Assembly (NCBI GenBank): GCA_022376925.1
Contig: JAIOJX010000004.1
Span: 128,365,123-128,429,122 of the forward strand
Length of the DNA: 64,000 bases
Reading direction: 5' to 3'
Source: Tragulus kanchil
Taxonomy: Eukaryota > Chordata > Mammalia > Artiodactyla > Tragulidae
Part shown: piece by piece, positions 12,780 to 25,157 of the stretch
Numbering within the stretch: the stretch's first letter is position 1
Layout: every line of letters starts with the position of its first letter
The notes under the pieces: model-generated
The model's input: only the letters and a program-made list of their open reading frames with translations
Told to the model about the DNA's origin: nothing
Database searches by the model: none
Program-made: the position numbers and the translations under genes

Positions 12780-12945
12780 AATCTCTGTCTCACATGTATT
12801 TCCTCAAAGTAATCTTGAGAAGTAGAAAACAGTACTTGCCTCAGCCAATACTGTACCCATTTTAGAGATAAAGACATTGAGGCCCAGGGAGATCAAGTGA
12901 CTTTCCAAGAAGGTCTCACAACAAACTCATAAAAGGGCAGTTCTC
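12780..12945 (+). mobile_element. MIR fragment
   Basis: cccattttagagataaagac, attgaggcccagggagatc and agtgactttccaagaagg follow the MIR 3' pattern. Confidence 0.6.
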
Positions 12946-13426
12946 CTGGCCCTCAGACACAGTCACAGCTGCCAGATGCTACTCTGTCTGAGGTACAATG
13001 TTTGGGGACAGTGAGGAGTTTCCAAAGGTCGGCGAGAACTTTTCATAGACATTGACCAAAGGTTGTAGGAAAACTGATAAAAGGTGATGGATGGTAAGTC
13101 ATGGAGATTTTGGAAAAAGCTACTTCCTGAATGTTCCTCTCTCACTCATGTTTCCCCACGGTTCCAGTCTCTGCCTCCACAGCTTTCCTTCTGCTCTTGA
13201 CTACAGCCAACCCAGGCACGCCGCCGAATACAAGCCCTTACCAGTGTCTGGGGATAAAGGACTTCTACTGTGTGGTTACATAGATGAGAACATGGACCCA
13301 GCAGCCCCAGCATGCCGAGCTGGTCTCTGGAGAGAGAGCTGGGCACTTACAAACTAAGGTTCCAGGCTTAGAGCAAAACTAGGCAGAAGCCAGATTCTCA
13401 CACGGAGACTTACATGACAAAAGGGC

Positions 13427-13445
13427 ACACACACACACACACACA
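13427..13445. repeat. CA microsatellite (repeated at 14521-14539)
   Basis: Nine to ten CA units just before a G-rich tract; both copies are present through pair 4. Confidence 0.85.
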
Positions 13446-13944
13446 AACACTCAACAACAGCTGAACAGAGAGCAGTGTCTGAGTAGGCGGGGGGGGGGGG
13501 GAGGCAGGGAACACCAGGGAATCAGCTTTACAGTATTGTAGAAAGTTGATTGACTGGGGTCAGGGTGACGGTCTCGGCTCAGCAACGAGGAATTTTCTGA
13601 AACCATGGAAGAACCTGGATTGTGGGGAGAAGAGTATGGCAAAGACCAAACCCCCACCAAACACCATCCCATCTCCCTGCACAGTCTCTGAGCATCTGAG
13701 CCCATAATTAGACTTATGAGGACCAGAAGGAAAATGTACTCCGATTTAGTATAGGAATATTCAAGCTTATTCTAATGATCAAGAATGAACGCAGGAGTAA
13801 AACAAGGACTTGATTTGAAAGAGCCGGAAATGCCTCTCCTTCTCTCACCTCCCTTATTAGCAAATGGAGCTCTTTTGATCCCTGAAATCTCTCTCAAAGG
13901 CTCCTTGGCCATCTCACTGCCTTGAACTTAAACTTCCTGGATTT

Positions 13945-14060
13945 GCTTTCTCCCTTCCTCTCTTCTTCCTCTCCTTCCTTTCCTCCTCCTCTCCCCCCCA
14001 CTTCCTTCTTTCTTCGCTCACTCTCTCACTCTACTTTGCTCTTCCTTGTGTCTCATTGCA
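13945..14060. repeat. Polypyrimidine tract (repeated at 15039-15154)
   Basis: About 115 bp of almost only C and T on the plus strand (ctcccttcctctcttcttcc and onward). It creates open frames by composition alone; not coding. Confidence 0.85.
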
Positions 14061-15483
14061 GATCTGGGAGCTTGACTCTGCCTATGAACCTTGCCAAAGG
14101 GGAAACACATTTTTGGCCTGGTGGGTCTCTAGATCAAACTTCTCACATCTTCCTTTGAATTTCCCAGATGGTAGCAGTAGAAACGGGGTTTTTTAAAAAA
14201 AGGTTTTGGAAAGCTACTTCCTGAATGTTACTCTCTCACTCATGTTTCCCCACGGTTCCAGTCTCTGCCTCCACAGCTTTCCTTCTGCTCTTGACTACAG
14301 CCAACCCAGGCACGCCGCCGAATACAAGCCCTTACCAGTGTCTGGGGATAAAGGACTTCTACTGTGTGGTTACATAGATGAGAACATGGACCCAGCAGCC
14401 CCAGCATGCCGAGCTGGTCTCTGGAGAGAGAGCTGGGCACTTACAAACTAAGGTTCCAGGCTTAGAGCAAAACTAGGCAGAAGCCAGATTCTCACACGGA
14501 GACTTACATGACAAAAGGGCACACACACACACACACACAAACACTCAACAACAGCTGAACAGAGAGCAGTGTCTGAGTAGGCGGGGTGGTGGGGGAGGCA
14601 AGGAACACCAGGGAATCAGCTTTACAGTATTGTAGAAAGTTGATTGACTGGGGTCAGGGTGACGGTCTCGGCTCAGCAACGAGGAATTTTCTGAAACCAT
14701 GGAAGAACCTGGATTGTGGGGAGAAGAGTATGGCAAAGACCAAACCCCCACCAAACACCATCCCATCTCCCTGCACAGTCTCTGAGCATCTGAGCCCATA
14801 ATTAGACTTATGAGGACCAGAAGGAAAATGTACTCCGATTTAGTATAGGAATATTCAAGCTTATTCTAATGATCAAGAATGAACGCAGGAGTAAAACAAG
14901 GACTTGATTTGAAAGAGCCGGAAATGCCTCTCCTTCTCTCACCTCCCTTATTAGCAAATGGAGCTCTTTTGATCCCTGAAATCTCTCTCAAAGGCTCCTT
15001 GGCCATCTCACTGCCTTGAACTTAAACTTCCTGGATTTGCTTTCTCCCTTCCTCTCTTCTTCCTCTCCTTCCTTTCCTCCTCCTCTCCCCCCCACTTCCT
15101 TCTTTCTTCGCTCACTCTCTCACTCTACTTTGCTCTTCCTTGTGTCTCATTGCAGATCTGGGAGCTTGACTCTGCCTATGAACCTTGCCAAAGGGGAAAC
15201 ACATTTTTGGCCTGGTGGGTCTCTAGATCAAACTTCTCACATCTTCCTTTGAATTTCCCAGATGGTAGCAGTAGAAAGCTATCCAGCCTTGAAAGTAGAC
15301 ACAGACTCTTGGCTTGTGAAATCACACGAGTCATTCACTCACTCAGTCGATGTTTGAGAACCTACTTTGTACAGGGTATTGCAAACGAGTCATTCCACCT
15401 CTGGTGGGGAACTTATTCTGGAGGAAGAGACAGATAATTACATCATTTCAGGCAGTGAAAGGACTGTAGAGAAGCAGGAAATG

Positions 15484-15695
15484 AAAGTGAAAGTGTTAAT
15501 CTCTCAGTTGTGTCCGACTCTGTGCAACCCCATGGACTACAGCCCATCAGGTTCTTCTGTCCATGGGATTCTCTAGGCAAGAATACTGGAGTGGGTTGCC
15601 ATTTCTTTCTCCAGGGGATCTTCCCGACCCAAAGACTGGAGCCAGGTCTCCTGCATTGCAGGCAGATTCTTTGCCATCTGAGTCACCAGGGAAGC
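15484..15695 (-). mobile_element. Bov-tA SINE
   Basis: Minus-strand copy from gaaagtgaaagtgttaatc to gtcaccagggaagc. It lies just outside duplicate pair 4 and is single-copy. Confidence 0.9.
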
Positions 15696-18194
15696 AGGAA
15701 ACGGGGCTGAGGAAACAGCGTGTGAAGTTTGGGGAAGACTGAATGGGGAAGTGACATCTGAGCTATGGTCTAAAAGAAGAAAGGGAAGGAGGTCACGGGA
15801 CGTGGAAAGATTGGAGACACAGTTATAAGCAGAGGAAACAGCAGGTGCATACGTCCAAAGGCAAAATGAAGTAAAATGACTTTTGCTGGCAACAGAAGAA
15901 TACCTTTTACCAAGGACTGCCCTGAGGATACCAATTTCACATCAGCAAAGAACTTATTGGTTCTTTCTCATAAAAGGGAAAATATCATGAGGATAGGACA
16001 GGAGAAATTAAATGCTTAAGGGTGGTAGAACCAAGTTCCATTCCCAGGGAAGGTAATATAATCCTAGAGTTGGTTACACATATAAGTGACTTTTCATTTC
16101 ATTTCGTCTTTTGGAAAGAAAAAAAAAGAAAACACATGACTCCTGCCATTTCTATTATTTATAGTTCATATCCTTCAATGATTGTTCCATCCTTCTTAAC
16201 AAGCTAAGCTTGGATCCTGGAGAACAGGTGGCCACTAGACAGGGTGAATACATGTCTTATTACAAGGTCACACACATGCACCTGTACCTGTGTTGCATGA
16301 GTCCCCTGTTCTTACTGGCTAATTTATAAGATCAACCAAGGGAAAAAAGAATGCCATGGAATAATATGCAAATTCTAATGTTGTTGGTATTTCTTTTGGA
16401 AGAAAAAATGCACAGCAGAATGGGGTAAGGAGGGAGGAATGATGATCTTTGCCTTCTCTGTAATTCCTTGAAGGGACAGAATTAGGAGTTGGCATGTGTG
16501 GAAACTCTCCACTGAGAGCATGGGACTCTAGAGGGAGTGGCATCTTTATTATTTAAGGTCTGAAATTATCTAGTTCTACAAACACCAAAAAACCTCAATC
16601 TTTCCTTCCTGTGCTACTTGTAAGGTTGTGGAGCTAAGACGTGGACATCGACCAGACCTCCCAATTCCCCTGAGAAGCCATCAAAACCCTCACTCTTCCT
16701 CATGCAGGCTGAGCACCAATGGAGGAAAATACTGGGTCCTGGCTTTTAGTAGCTATAGATCCAGAGCACCTGAGGTCTGCCAACTGCCCCAGCTAAGGGA
16801 CTAAGCTGCTCACAAGGTCCTGCACTAACAGGTCTAGAGGAAGTCACCATTTGTAAGTTACTAGCAGTGATATATATATTTTTTTAAGGAGGTGGATGCA
16901 GGCATAAAAGAGATGACAGTGGAGCTCAGCAAGCAGTGGTGTCGGGGGTCAAGGATCTAAGGGTTCCCATGGCACCTTCTGAACCTTGATAGTCGACTTG
17001 AACATTCACTCTGAGGTTCACTGTTCAGGGTGCGAAGTGTGCATGAAGCAAGGAAAAGTCCAGGCAGGAAGGACCTGGGGCTGAGAAGCAGCTGGAGCTG
17101 TGAGAAAGGAGAGCCCAACATGTGGAAATACTCTTCTCACGAATCCCTTCGAGAAGGGTTCAAAGTATTTAACAGCTTCTTGGCTTGGGTATGACCAATC
17201 CCAGGGGCTGCCAGCTGTAAACTACCAGGGTTATCCACATGCCTGTTGGGAGAATTTCAGACCCAAATGTATGTTTTACTCACCTTTTGGTATATACAAT
17301 ATTCCTTACAGGTTTTGAAAGAAAATTCTTAGAGGCTTGTTCTGCACTGTCAGATGTCCTTACTCCATAGATTCTACAAGGATGGCCCCTACGCTCTACT
17401 GGATTGCTCATCTTCCCTTCCTTGTGCTCCTCTGCAGTAGAAGAGAAGGAACTGCCTTTAAGTTGAATCTCACACAGGGAAGTGGCTTAGTCATCAGCCA
17501 AGTCCCAGTTCATTGCTGCCTTTGCAATTATTATTTCTGGCAAAATATATAATCTTTCAAAGACTCCATTTTTAAATATATGTAAAAAGGGAGACTATTC
17601 CTCCGGCACAGGGTTTTTGCAAGGATTAAAATGGGGTTTCTTAGGTAAGTGCTTCAGGTGGTGCCAGTGCATAGGAGGCTTTCTTAATAGCAGCTCTGAT
17701 AGTCAGAATTATTGTAACTCCCCATAAGGGCTATTTGGTAATTAGGCATTTTTACATATGGAGAAGAGGGTTTGAAATTAAAATAATTCTAGAAAAATTG
17801 CAGAATAAAGAGTATGAATATACCAGAATATAAGGTTTTCTAAAACATTAGGAATGATCATAATAAAAATATCACAACCGAAATACTCATTATACCACAT
17901 TCTGACATATCATGAAACACGCCATTTAATAAATTCCATTTTTGTTATTCTGATTTGAGTAACCATATTTATGTAAAAACAGTTACATTGGATTTAAGGA
18001 TATTTCTTAGTTGAGCGTTTCCACTGAATCAGCCACACCTCCTGTATACAATTACTGTATAAATTTTTACTGCACATAGAAGACCAATTGTAGCAAAATA
18101 TTACACATCTCTAAGGCACTTTCACATACTTTATCCCACTTAATTCACGAGGATGGCATCCACCAATGGGGAAATACTTATCAGAAACTCCAAG
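15696..18194. other. Anonymous non-coding sequence
   Basis: Single-copy stretch with one A-rich run near 16118 and a possible MIR remnant near 17570-17640. I searched it for the acidic EGFLAM linker exon and did not find it. Confidence 0.5.
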
Positions 18195-20559
18195 ACCAGT
18201 CTAGTGCTTCAGTTTAAAAAGGCAAGTTCAAGAGATGCCTGTTCCATGCCCCCTCCCCTGATTCCAGTCTCCACACCCAGGTCCAGGACCAGAGGAGTTG
18301 TTCTAGCTCATATTTCTACTTTCTTGTCTTGATAAAGAAGGAGATACTAGCAGAAAGAAGTAAAGAAGTGAGCACAGGGCAGCTCACAAAAGGAAAGCAG
18401 AGCTGAATGCTGGGGAGGGGTTGGTGGGCACACCACATAGAATGCCTGCTCAGTTTATAACACCAAAAGACAAACTACCCGCTTCAAAACACAAGCAGAT
18501 CCTGAGGCATAACTTATTGTTGCCCCCCAAGGTTTGGTTATGCAGCCTGAAGTTTAACCACAGATTACAGTGTAGATCTCACCTAGCAAGAGTGGAAGGT
18601 GGCCCTGCTTCGATGTGAAATAAAATTGTTGACATTTCTTCTAGGGAGAAGGAGCTCCATTCTTACCACCTAACATGAGAGCTTCATCTTCTAAACTCTA
18701 CAAAAGAGCAGTGAAACAATTGCCACGTCATTGCTGTCATTGTGTACGCAGGGTCTGTGTGTCTGCACAAGTGTGTGTGTTTGCGCGTGTATGTATAACG
18801 TGTGGCCACACCATACCCTCCAACAATTCAATTTGAAAGATGGAGCTATAACAGTCAAGGTTACAATAAGGGTTGCTTTCAGAAGAGCCTGAATTCCTGG
18901 GGCTTAGGGAACTTGATGCATCAACACCCCTGGAAACAGCAGGTGGGCATGGAAGCTCATTGCAGGACTGTAGTATGAGGAGAGGGCAACAGTTTCTTCA
19001 GATCAACCAACCAACCAACACAGGGCCCTGTGCTGGCCAAAGGCAAGCCTCTGAGAGAGTTCAGTCAGTTTCTTTTCTGAGAGCTCTGTTCCTGGGTAAA
19101 GAGGACCCGGGGGTGGTAGTAGGGCTCTTTATACACAAGAACCTGGAAGAACTTAACTGGCAAAATTAAAGAGATTATAGTCTTCAAACCAAAGAAGTGT
19201 CAACAGTTCAGTTCTGACATCTCCCTCAAGACACAGGGTAGTAAGCTTATATAAATGTAGGCCCCACTTCCAAAAGACAAAGGTTTCTAAGCCAGACTGA
19301 CATGGTGAACTAAGGAATCAAAATGTCATTCTTGAATCATGTGGGAGCTTCTAACTTTCACAAAACCTCCAAGATTGCAGATACCAGTCTAGTGCTTCAG
19401 TTTAAAAGGCAAGTTCAAGAGATGCCTGTTCCATGCCCCCTCCCCTGATTCCAGTCTCCACACCCAGGTCCAGGACCAGAGGAGTTGTTCTAGCTCATAT
19501 TTCTACTTTCTTGTCTTGATAAAGAAGGAGATACTAGCAGAAAGAAGTAAAGAAGTGAGCACAGGGCAGCTCACAAAAGGAAAGCAGAGCTGAATGCTGG
19601 GGAGGGGTTGGTGGGCACACCACATAGAATGCCTGCTCAGTTTATAACACCAAAAGACAAACTACCCGCTTCAAAACACAAGCAGATCCTGAGGCATAAC
19701 TTATTGTTGCCCCCCAAGGTTTGGTTATGCAGCCTGAAGTTTAACCACAGATTACAGTGTAGATCTCACCTAGCAAGAGTGGAAGGTGGCCCTGCTTCGA
19801 TGTGAAATAAAATTGTTGACATTTCTTCTAGGGAGAAGGAGCTCCATTCTTACCACCTAACATGAGAGCTTCATCTTCTAAACTCTACAAAAGAGCAGTG
19901 AAACAATTGCCACGTCATTGCTGTCATTGTGTACGCAGGGTCTGTGTGTCTGCACAAGTGTGTGTGTTTGCGCGTGTATGTATAACGTGTGGCCACACCA
20001 TACCCTCCAACAATTCAATTTGAAAGATGGAGCTATAACAGTCAAGGTTACAATAAGGGTTGCTTTCAGAAGAGCCTGAATTCCTGGGGCTTAGGGAACT
20101 TGATGCATCAACACCCCTGGAAACAGCAGGTGGGCATGGAAGCTCATTGCAGGACTGTAGTATGAGGAGAGGGCAACAGTTTCTTCAGATCAACCAACCA
20201 ACCAACACAGGGCCCTGTGCTGGCCAAAGGCAAGCCTCTGAGAGAGTTCAGTCAGTTTCTTTTCTGAGAGCTCTGTTCCTGGGTAAAGAGGACCCGGGGG
20301 TGGTAGTAGGGCTCTTTATACACAAGAACCTGGAAGAACTTAACTGGCAAAATTAAAGAGATTATAGTCTTCAAACCAAAGAAGTGTCAACAGTTCAGTT
20401 CTGACATCTCCCTCAAGACACAGGGTAGTAAGCTTATATAAATGTAGGCCCCACTTCCAAAAGACAAAGGTTTCTAAGCCAGACTGACATGGTGAACTAA
20501 GGAATCAAAATGTCATTCTTGAATCATGTGGGAGCTTCTAACTTTTCACAAAACCTCCA
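18195..20559. repeat. Tandem duplicate pair 5 (18195-19371 / 19383-20559)
   Basis: Two 1177-bp copies from accagtctagtgcttc to acaaaacctcca, with filler agattgcagat. Differences are single-base homopolymer changes (tttaaaaagg versus tttaaaagg; aactttcac versus aacttttcac). Confidence 0.95.
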
Positions 20560-21134
20560 GATGATTTGACAGACTGGCCCAAACTTCCCTAAGACCCTGA
20601 GAGAGGTCTATAATAGTCAAGGACCTACACCATCGGTGGGACCCTCAGCTACAGGTCAACCTGCGAGTAACTTGGATTCTCCCTGACCATCCTCCAGATG
20701 GGCTGATTTTACTTGAGCATCCTGGATTTCCTGGTGAAGACTAACCCCAGAGGGTCTGAGAGCAGTATATTTTCTCCTGTGATTCAAAGCTAAACCCCCC
20801 TTTTCAAAAGATGAAAAGGGAATCGACGTGGGGAGGCTGCACTTTCTCTTGGTATGTGGTCTGTTTGGGACTCACAAAAAAAATGACCTCAAACTCCCTA
20901 AGGACAGTGCAAAAATAAACCTTCTGTTGACCTCCTGTACATAGAAGCAGCCTGGCTCTGTTGAGTGACTCACACTTCCAAGGGGCTGAGCAAACCACAG
21001 AATGAAAGGCTGGGGACCACAGCAGGCCACCCTGCTGTAGGGCGCTAAGAAACCTCAGTCAAGTGGGTCCTCAGGAGACAACCCCAGCAAGGCAGCTATG
21101 TCTGTCTGTCCTTCAGAGGGGCCTCAGTACTCAC

Positions 21135-21301
21135 GGGCAGTTCGGATGGTGAGGCTGGGCTGGCTGCGAGGGCTGGGACCATGAGGATTCACGGCTCTCA
21201 CGGCAAACTGGTAGTTGGTATCAGCATCGAGGCCCTTGATAACCATGGAATCCATCTGGATATGCTCTTGTATTGAGGTCCAAGTCTTGTCGAAATCTGG
21301 C
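21135..21301 (-). CDS. EGFLAM: EGFLAM exon (end of second FN3 domain), copy B
   Basis: Identical copy of the 167-bp exon, 1081 bp toward the window start, with the same acceptor and donor. It lies in a duplicated block that also carries a CHR-type SINE with the same target-site duplication, so the whole 1.08 kb was repeated after the SINE had inserted. Two copies in tandem would add 167 bp and break the frame, so a gene model should use only one. Confidence 0.78.
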
Positions 21302-21462
21302 CTTTATTGATTAAACAAACAAGCAAACAAAGCAGCATGAGAAGCAGTCATTTAGGAACAGCAGAGAGAAGGGAAGCTTGCTAGCTACGTAAACTGACAG
21401 TGTTTGAACTCTAGAAGTAAGACTTATAAAAATGAGTGACTATTTCCTATCAAAAAGTCATC

Positions 21463-21744
21463 CCAGGGGGCTTCCCTGGTGGTCCAGTGGGTAAGGACAC
21501 CCGCCTTGCAGTGCAAGGGGCACCGGTTCGATCCCTGGCCTGGGAAGATCCCACGTGCCGCGGAGCGGCTGGACTGATGTGTCCAATTACCGAGCCGGAG
21601 CTCTGGAGCGCATGCGCCCAGAGCCAGTGCTCTTCAGCGACAGAGGCCACTGCGATGGGAGGCCCACACAGGCCAAAGAACAAAAGATGGATGAAAATAG
21701 ATAAGTGAAAGACCAATAGAAGTACTGCTCCCCGCCCCCACCCC
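21463..21744 (+). mobile_element. CHR-type tRNA-Glu SINE with target-site duplication (copy B)
   Basis: Cetartiodactyl SINE with head ggcttccctggtggtccag, box-B-like ggttcgatccctgg, then gagctctggagcgcatgcgc and a C-rich tail. Flanked by aaaagtcatc at 21453-21462 and 21745-21754, a 10-bp target-site duplication. It lies 161 bp 5' of the EGFLAM exon in transcript terms, in antisense to the gene. Confidence 0.88.
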
Positions 21745-22215
21745 AAAAGTCATCTTGGTTTGAAATCACAGGTCATAATTTTCAGGTCCTTGCAGATAAA
21801 ACCAAGCAGATCAGTTTTAGGCCAGTTTTCAGCACAGTTTCAAGATCATCTGCTTCTTGCACAGCCTTGACTGTGGTAAAAAGATCTCCACATAGGAGTT
21901 CATTTTCAAGGACTCTGCCTATCCATTTCTCTTGGTATCGTGGTCTGTTTGGGACTCACAAAAAATGACCTCAAACTCCCTAAGGACAGTGCAAAATAAA
22001 CCTTCTGTTGACCTCCTGTACATAGAAGCAGCCTGGCTCTGTTGAGTGACTCACACTTCCAAGGGGCTGAGCAAACCACAGAATGAAAGGCTGGGGACCA
22101 CAGCAGGCCACCCTGCTGTAGGGCGCTAAGAAACCTCAGTCAAGTGGGTCCTCAGGAGACAACCCCAGCAAGGCAGCTATGTCTGTCTGTCCTTCAGAGG
22201 GGCCTCAGTACTCAC

Positions 22216-22382
22216 GGGCAGTTCGGATGGTGAGGCTGGGCTGGCTGCGAGGGCTGGGACCATGAGGATTCACGGCTCTCACGGCAAACTGGTAGTTGGT
22301 ATCAGCATCGAGGCCCTTGATAACCATGGAATCCATCTGGATATGCTCTTGTATTGAGGTCCAAGTCTTGTCGAAATCTGGC
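22216..22382 (-). CDS. EGFLAM: EGFLAM exon (end of second FN3 domain), copy A
   Basis: 167-bp minus-strand exon between an AATAAAG acceptor and a GTGAGTACTG donor. The first base completes the Arg codon of the preceding exon. It reads [20 protein letters not shown], then [18 protein letters not shown], then PHGPSPRS and IRTA. The [15 protein letters not shown] stretch is the F and G strand signature of an FN3 domain, and the whole matches the second FN3 domain of EGFLAM. It ends in phase 1. The next exon of the family should encode an acidic linker before the EGF and laminin-G domains. I could not find it in the remaining 21 kb. The exon is separated from its 5' neighbour by an intron of about 29 kb. 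Confidence 0.87.
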
Positions 22383-22543
22383 CTTTATTGATTAAACAAA
22401 CAAGCAAACAAAGCAGCATGAGAAGCAGTCATTTAGGAACAGCAGAGAGAAGGGAAGCTTGCTAGCTACGTAAACTGACAGTGTTTGAACTCTAGAAGTA
22501 AGACTTATAAAAATGAGTGACTATTTCCTATCAAAAAGTCATC

Positions 22544-22831
22544 CCAGGGGGCTTCCCTGGTGGTCCAGTGGGTAAGGACACCCGCCTTGCAGTGCAAGGG
22601 GCACCGGTTCGATCCCTGGCCTGGGAAGATCCCACGTGCCGCGGAGCGGCTGGACTGATGTGTCCAATTACCGAGCCGGAGCTCTGGAGCGCATGCGCCC
22701 AGAGCCAGTGCTCTTCAGCGACAGAGGCCACTGCGATGGGAGGCCCACACAGGCCAAAGAACAAAAGATGGATGAAAATAGATAAGTGAAAGACCAATAG
22801 AAGTACTGCTCCCCCCGCCCCCCCACCCCCA
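22544..22831 (+). mobile_element. CHR-type SINE, duplicate of the one at 21463
   Basis: Same SINE and same flanking target site, carried by duplicate pair 6. Its C-rich tail is longer (ccccccgccccccccaccccc-like) than in the other copy, the kind of difference homopolymer errors produce. Confidence 0.85.
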
Positions 22832-23304
22832 AAAGTCATCTTGGTTTGAAATCACAGGTCATAATTTTCAGGTCCTTGCAGATAAAACCAAGCAGATCAG
22901 TTTTAGGCCAGTTTTCAGCACAGTTTCAAGATCATCTGCTTCTTGCACAGCCTTGACTGTGGTAAAAAGATCTCCACATAGGAGTTCATTTTCAAGGACT
23001 CTGCCTTCCAGATGTTTCATAAACAAGCCTTCCCCTGACAGTCCTCATTCCCAGGGGTCAGGAGAGCACAGATTCCATCTATTCACAATCTGTTCACAAA
23101 ATAAACAAATATAAATTTTATACAGCGACTAAGTGTGTGAACTGCCATGGGAAAACCCAAAAAGATTCTGTTCATGGCCATTCTTACTCTTTACCAAATT
23201 GTGCAACTGTGCCAACTTGCCAAATGTTCACACGTCCTTCCGAGAACCCAATGGAGAGTGCAGACCTTGACTTAGACCTTCATCTAAGGGACAACATTCA
23301 GGGG

Positions 23305-23500
23305 TTAAGAGAACAAACTCTGGAGCTGGGCTGAGCTATTCCAATCCTGCTTCTATTGCTCACTAGCTGCTATTTTGCCTCTTTAAGTCTCTAGTTCCTT
23401 ATCTAGAAACTAGGGTAAAATAGGGTGATAAAGGTATCTACTTAAGAAGGCCATCATAAAGGAGAAATGAGCTCTATATCCTCAGCACAGTGCCTGGCAT
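23305..23500 (+). mobile_element. MIR (repeated at 24455-24650)
   Basis: aactctggagctgggctg, caatcctgcttctattgctc, actagctgctattttgcc and gcacagtgcctggca follow the full MIR order. Confidence 0.7.
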
Positions 23501-23610
23501 TATAACCAAGCAGGACCCTATGAGGCCTTCCCAGCATAGGACTCCCTCACTTCCAAGTGCCCTTAGCCTGCCTTTTGGCTGTAGAAAACTTTATATGTGT
23601 ACGTGTACAA

Positions 23611-23822
23611 TTGCTAAGTTGTGTCTGACTCTTTGCAACCCCTGGACCTCAGCCCACCAGGCTTCTGTGTCCATGGAATTCTCCAGACAAGAGTATTGGA
23701 ATGGGTTGACATTCCCTTCTCCAGGGGATCATCCCATGCCCAAGATCAAACCCGTGTCTCCTGCCTACATCTCCTGAATTGACAGGCAGATTTTTTAACC
23801 ACTTGAGTCACCTGGGAAGCCC
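23611..23822 (-). mobile_element. Bov-tA SINE
   Basis: Minus-strand SINE from ttgctaagttgtgtctgac to gtcacctgggaagc. Duplicated at 24761-24972 by pair 7. Confidence 0.88.
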
Positions 23823-24760
23823 AGAAAAATGTTGGTCAAAGAGTAAATTTAATCAGAGAAGTGAGAAAATGCAGAAAGAAAAATAAAACCAAAGATAAAA
23901 TAATAGTAGTTAACAGTAGCCATTAAACAAAGTCAGAGAATTTCAGTTCCTCCTCAAGGGCTATAGGTAATATCCTGAGTCATGTCCTTTGACCTGTTTT
24001 ACCACAACTCCCCTGAGTCATCGCCTTTAGATAAAACCAAGCAGATCAGTTTTAGGCCAGTTTTCAGCACAGTTTCAAGATCATCTGCTTCTTGCACAGC
24101 CTTGACTGTGGTAAAAAGATCTCCACATAGGAGTTCATTTTCAAGGACTCTGCCTTCCAGATGTTTCATAAACAAGCCTTCCCCTGACAGTCCTCATTCC
24201 CAGGGGTCAGGAGAGCACAGATTCCATCTATTCACAATCTGTTCACAAAATAAACAAATATAAATTTTATACAGCGACTAAGTGTGTGAACTGCCATGGG
24301 AAAACCCAAAAAGATTCTGTTCATGGCCATTCTTACTCTTTACCAAATTGTGCAACTGTGCCAACTTGCCAAATGTTCACACGTCCTTCCGAGAACCCAA
24401 TGGAGAGTGCAGACCTTGACTTAGACCTTCATCTAAGGGACAACATTCAGGGGTTAAGAGAACAAACTCTGGAGCTGGGCTGAGCTATTCCAATCCTGCT
24501 TCTATTGCTCACTAGCTGCTATTTTGCCTCTTTAAGTCTCTAGTTCCTTATCTAGAAACTAGGGTAAAATAGGGTGATAAAGGTATCTACTTAAGAAGGC
24601 CATCATAAAGGAGAAATGAGCTCTATATCCTCAGCACAGTGCCTGGCATTATAACCAAGCAGGACCCTATGAGGCCTTCCCAGCATAGGACTCCCTCACT
24701 TCCAAGTGCCCTTAGCCTGCCTTTTGGCTGTAGAAAAACTTTATATGTGTACGTGTACAA

Positions 24761-24972
24761 TTGCTAAGTTGTGTCTGACTCTTTGCAACCCCTGGACCTC
24801 AGCCCACCAGGCTTCTGTGTCCATGGAATTCTCCAGACAAGAGTATTGGAATGGGTTGACATTCCCTTCTCCAGGGGATCATCCCATGCCCAAGATCAAA
24901 CCCGTGTCTCCTGCCTACATCTCCTGAATTGACAGGCAGATTTTTTAACCACTTGAGTCACCTGGGAAGCCC
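24761..24972 (-). mobile_element. Bov-tA SINE (duplicate)
   Basis: Copy of the SINE at 23611, 1150 bp away, in the second half of pair 7. Confidence 0.88.
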
Positions 24973-25157
24973 AGAAAAATGTTGGTCAAAGAGTAAATTT
25001 AATCAGAGAAGTGAGAAAATGCAGAAAGAAAAATAAAACCAAAGATAAAATAATAGTAGTTAACAGTAGCCATTAAACAAAGTCAGAGAATTTCAGTTCC
25101 TCCTCAAGGGCTATAGGTAATATCCTGAGTCATGTCCTTTGACCTGTTTTACCACAA

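Larger units (their letters stand above)
13112..15277. repeat. Tandem duplicate pair 4 (about 13112-14183 / 14206-15277)
   Basis: Offset 1094 bp, from gctacttcctgaatgtt to cagatggtagcagtagaaa. The filler (14184-14205, cgggg then T and A runs) is homopolymer-rich. Copies differ in a G-rich tract: an almost pure G run at 13491-13501 against ggggtggtggggg at 14583-14595. Confidence 0.94.
20843..23006. repeat. Tandem duplicate pair 6, carries EGFLAM exon (20843-21920 / 21926-23006)
   Basis: Copies of about 1.08 kb from tttctcttggtat to aaggactctgcct, with filler atcca. Each holds the 167-bp EGFLAM exon and a CHR SINE. Indels lie in A runs (cacaaaaaaaatgacc versus cacaaaaaatgacc) and in the C-rich SINE tail. 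Confidence 0.95.

Noticed and set aside
21480..21540. tRNA gene suggested by the ggttcgatccctgg box-B-like motif
   Set aside because: It is the tRNA-Glu-derived head of a CHR SINE with a target-site duplication, not a folded tRNA gene; the same holds for the other SINE heads.
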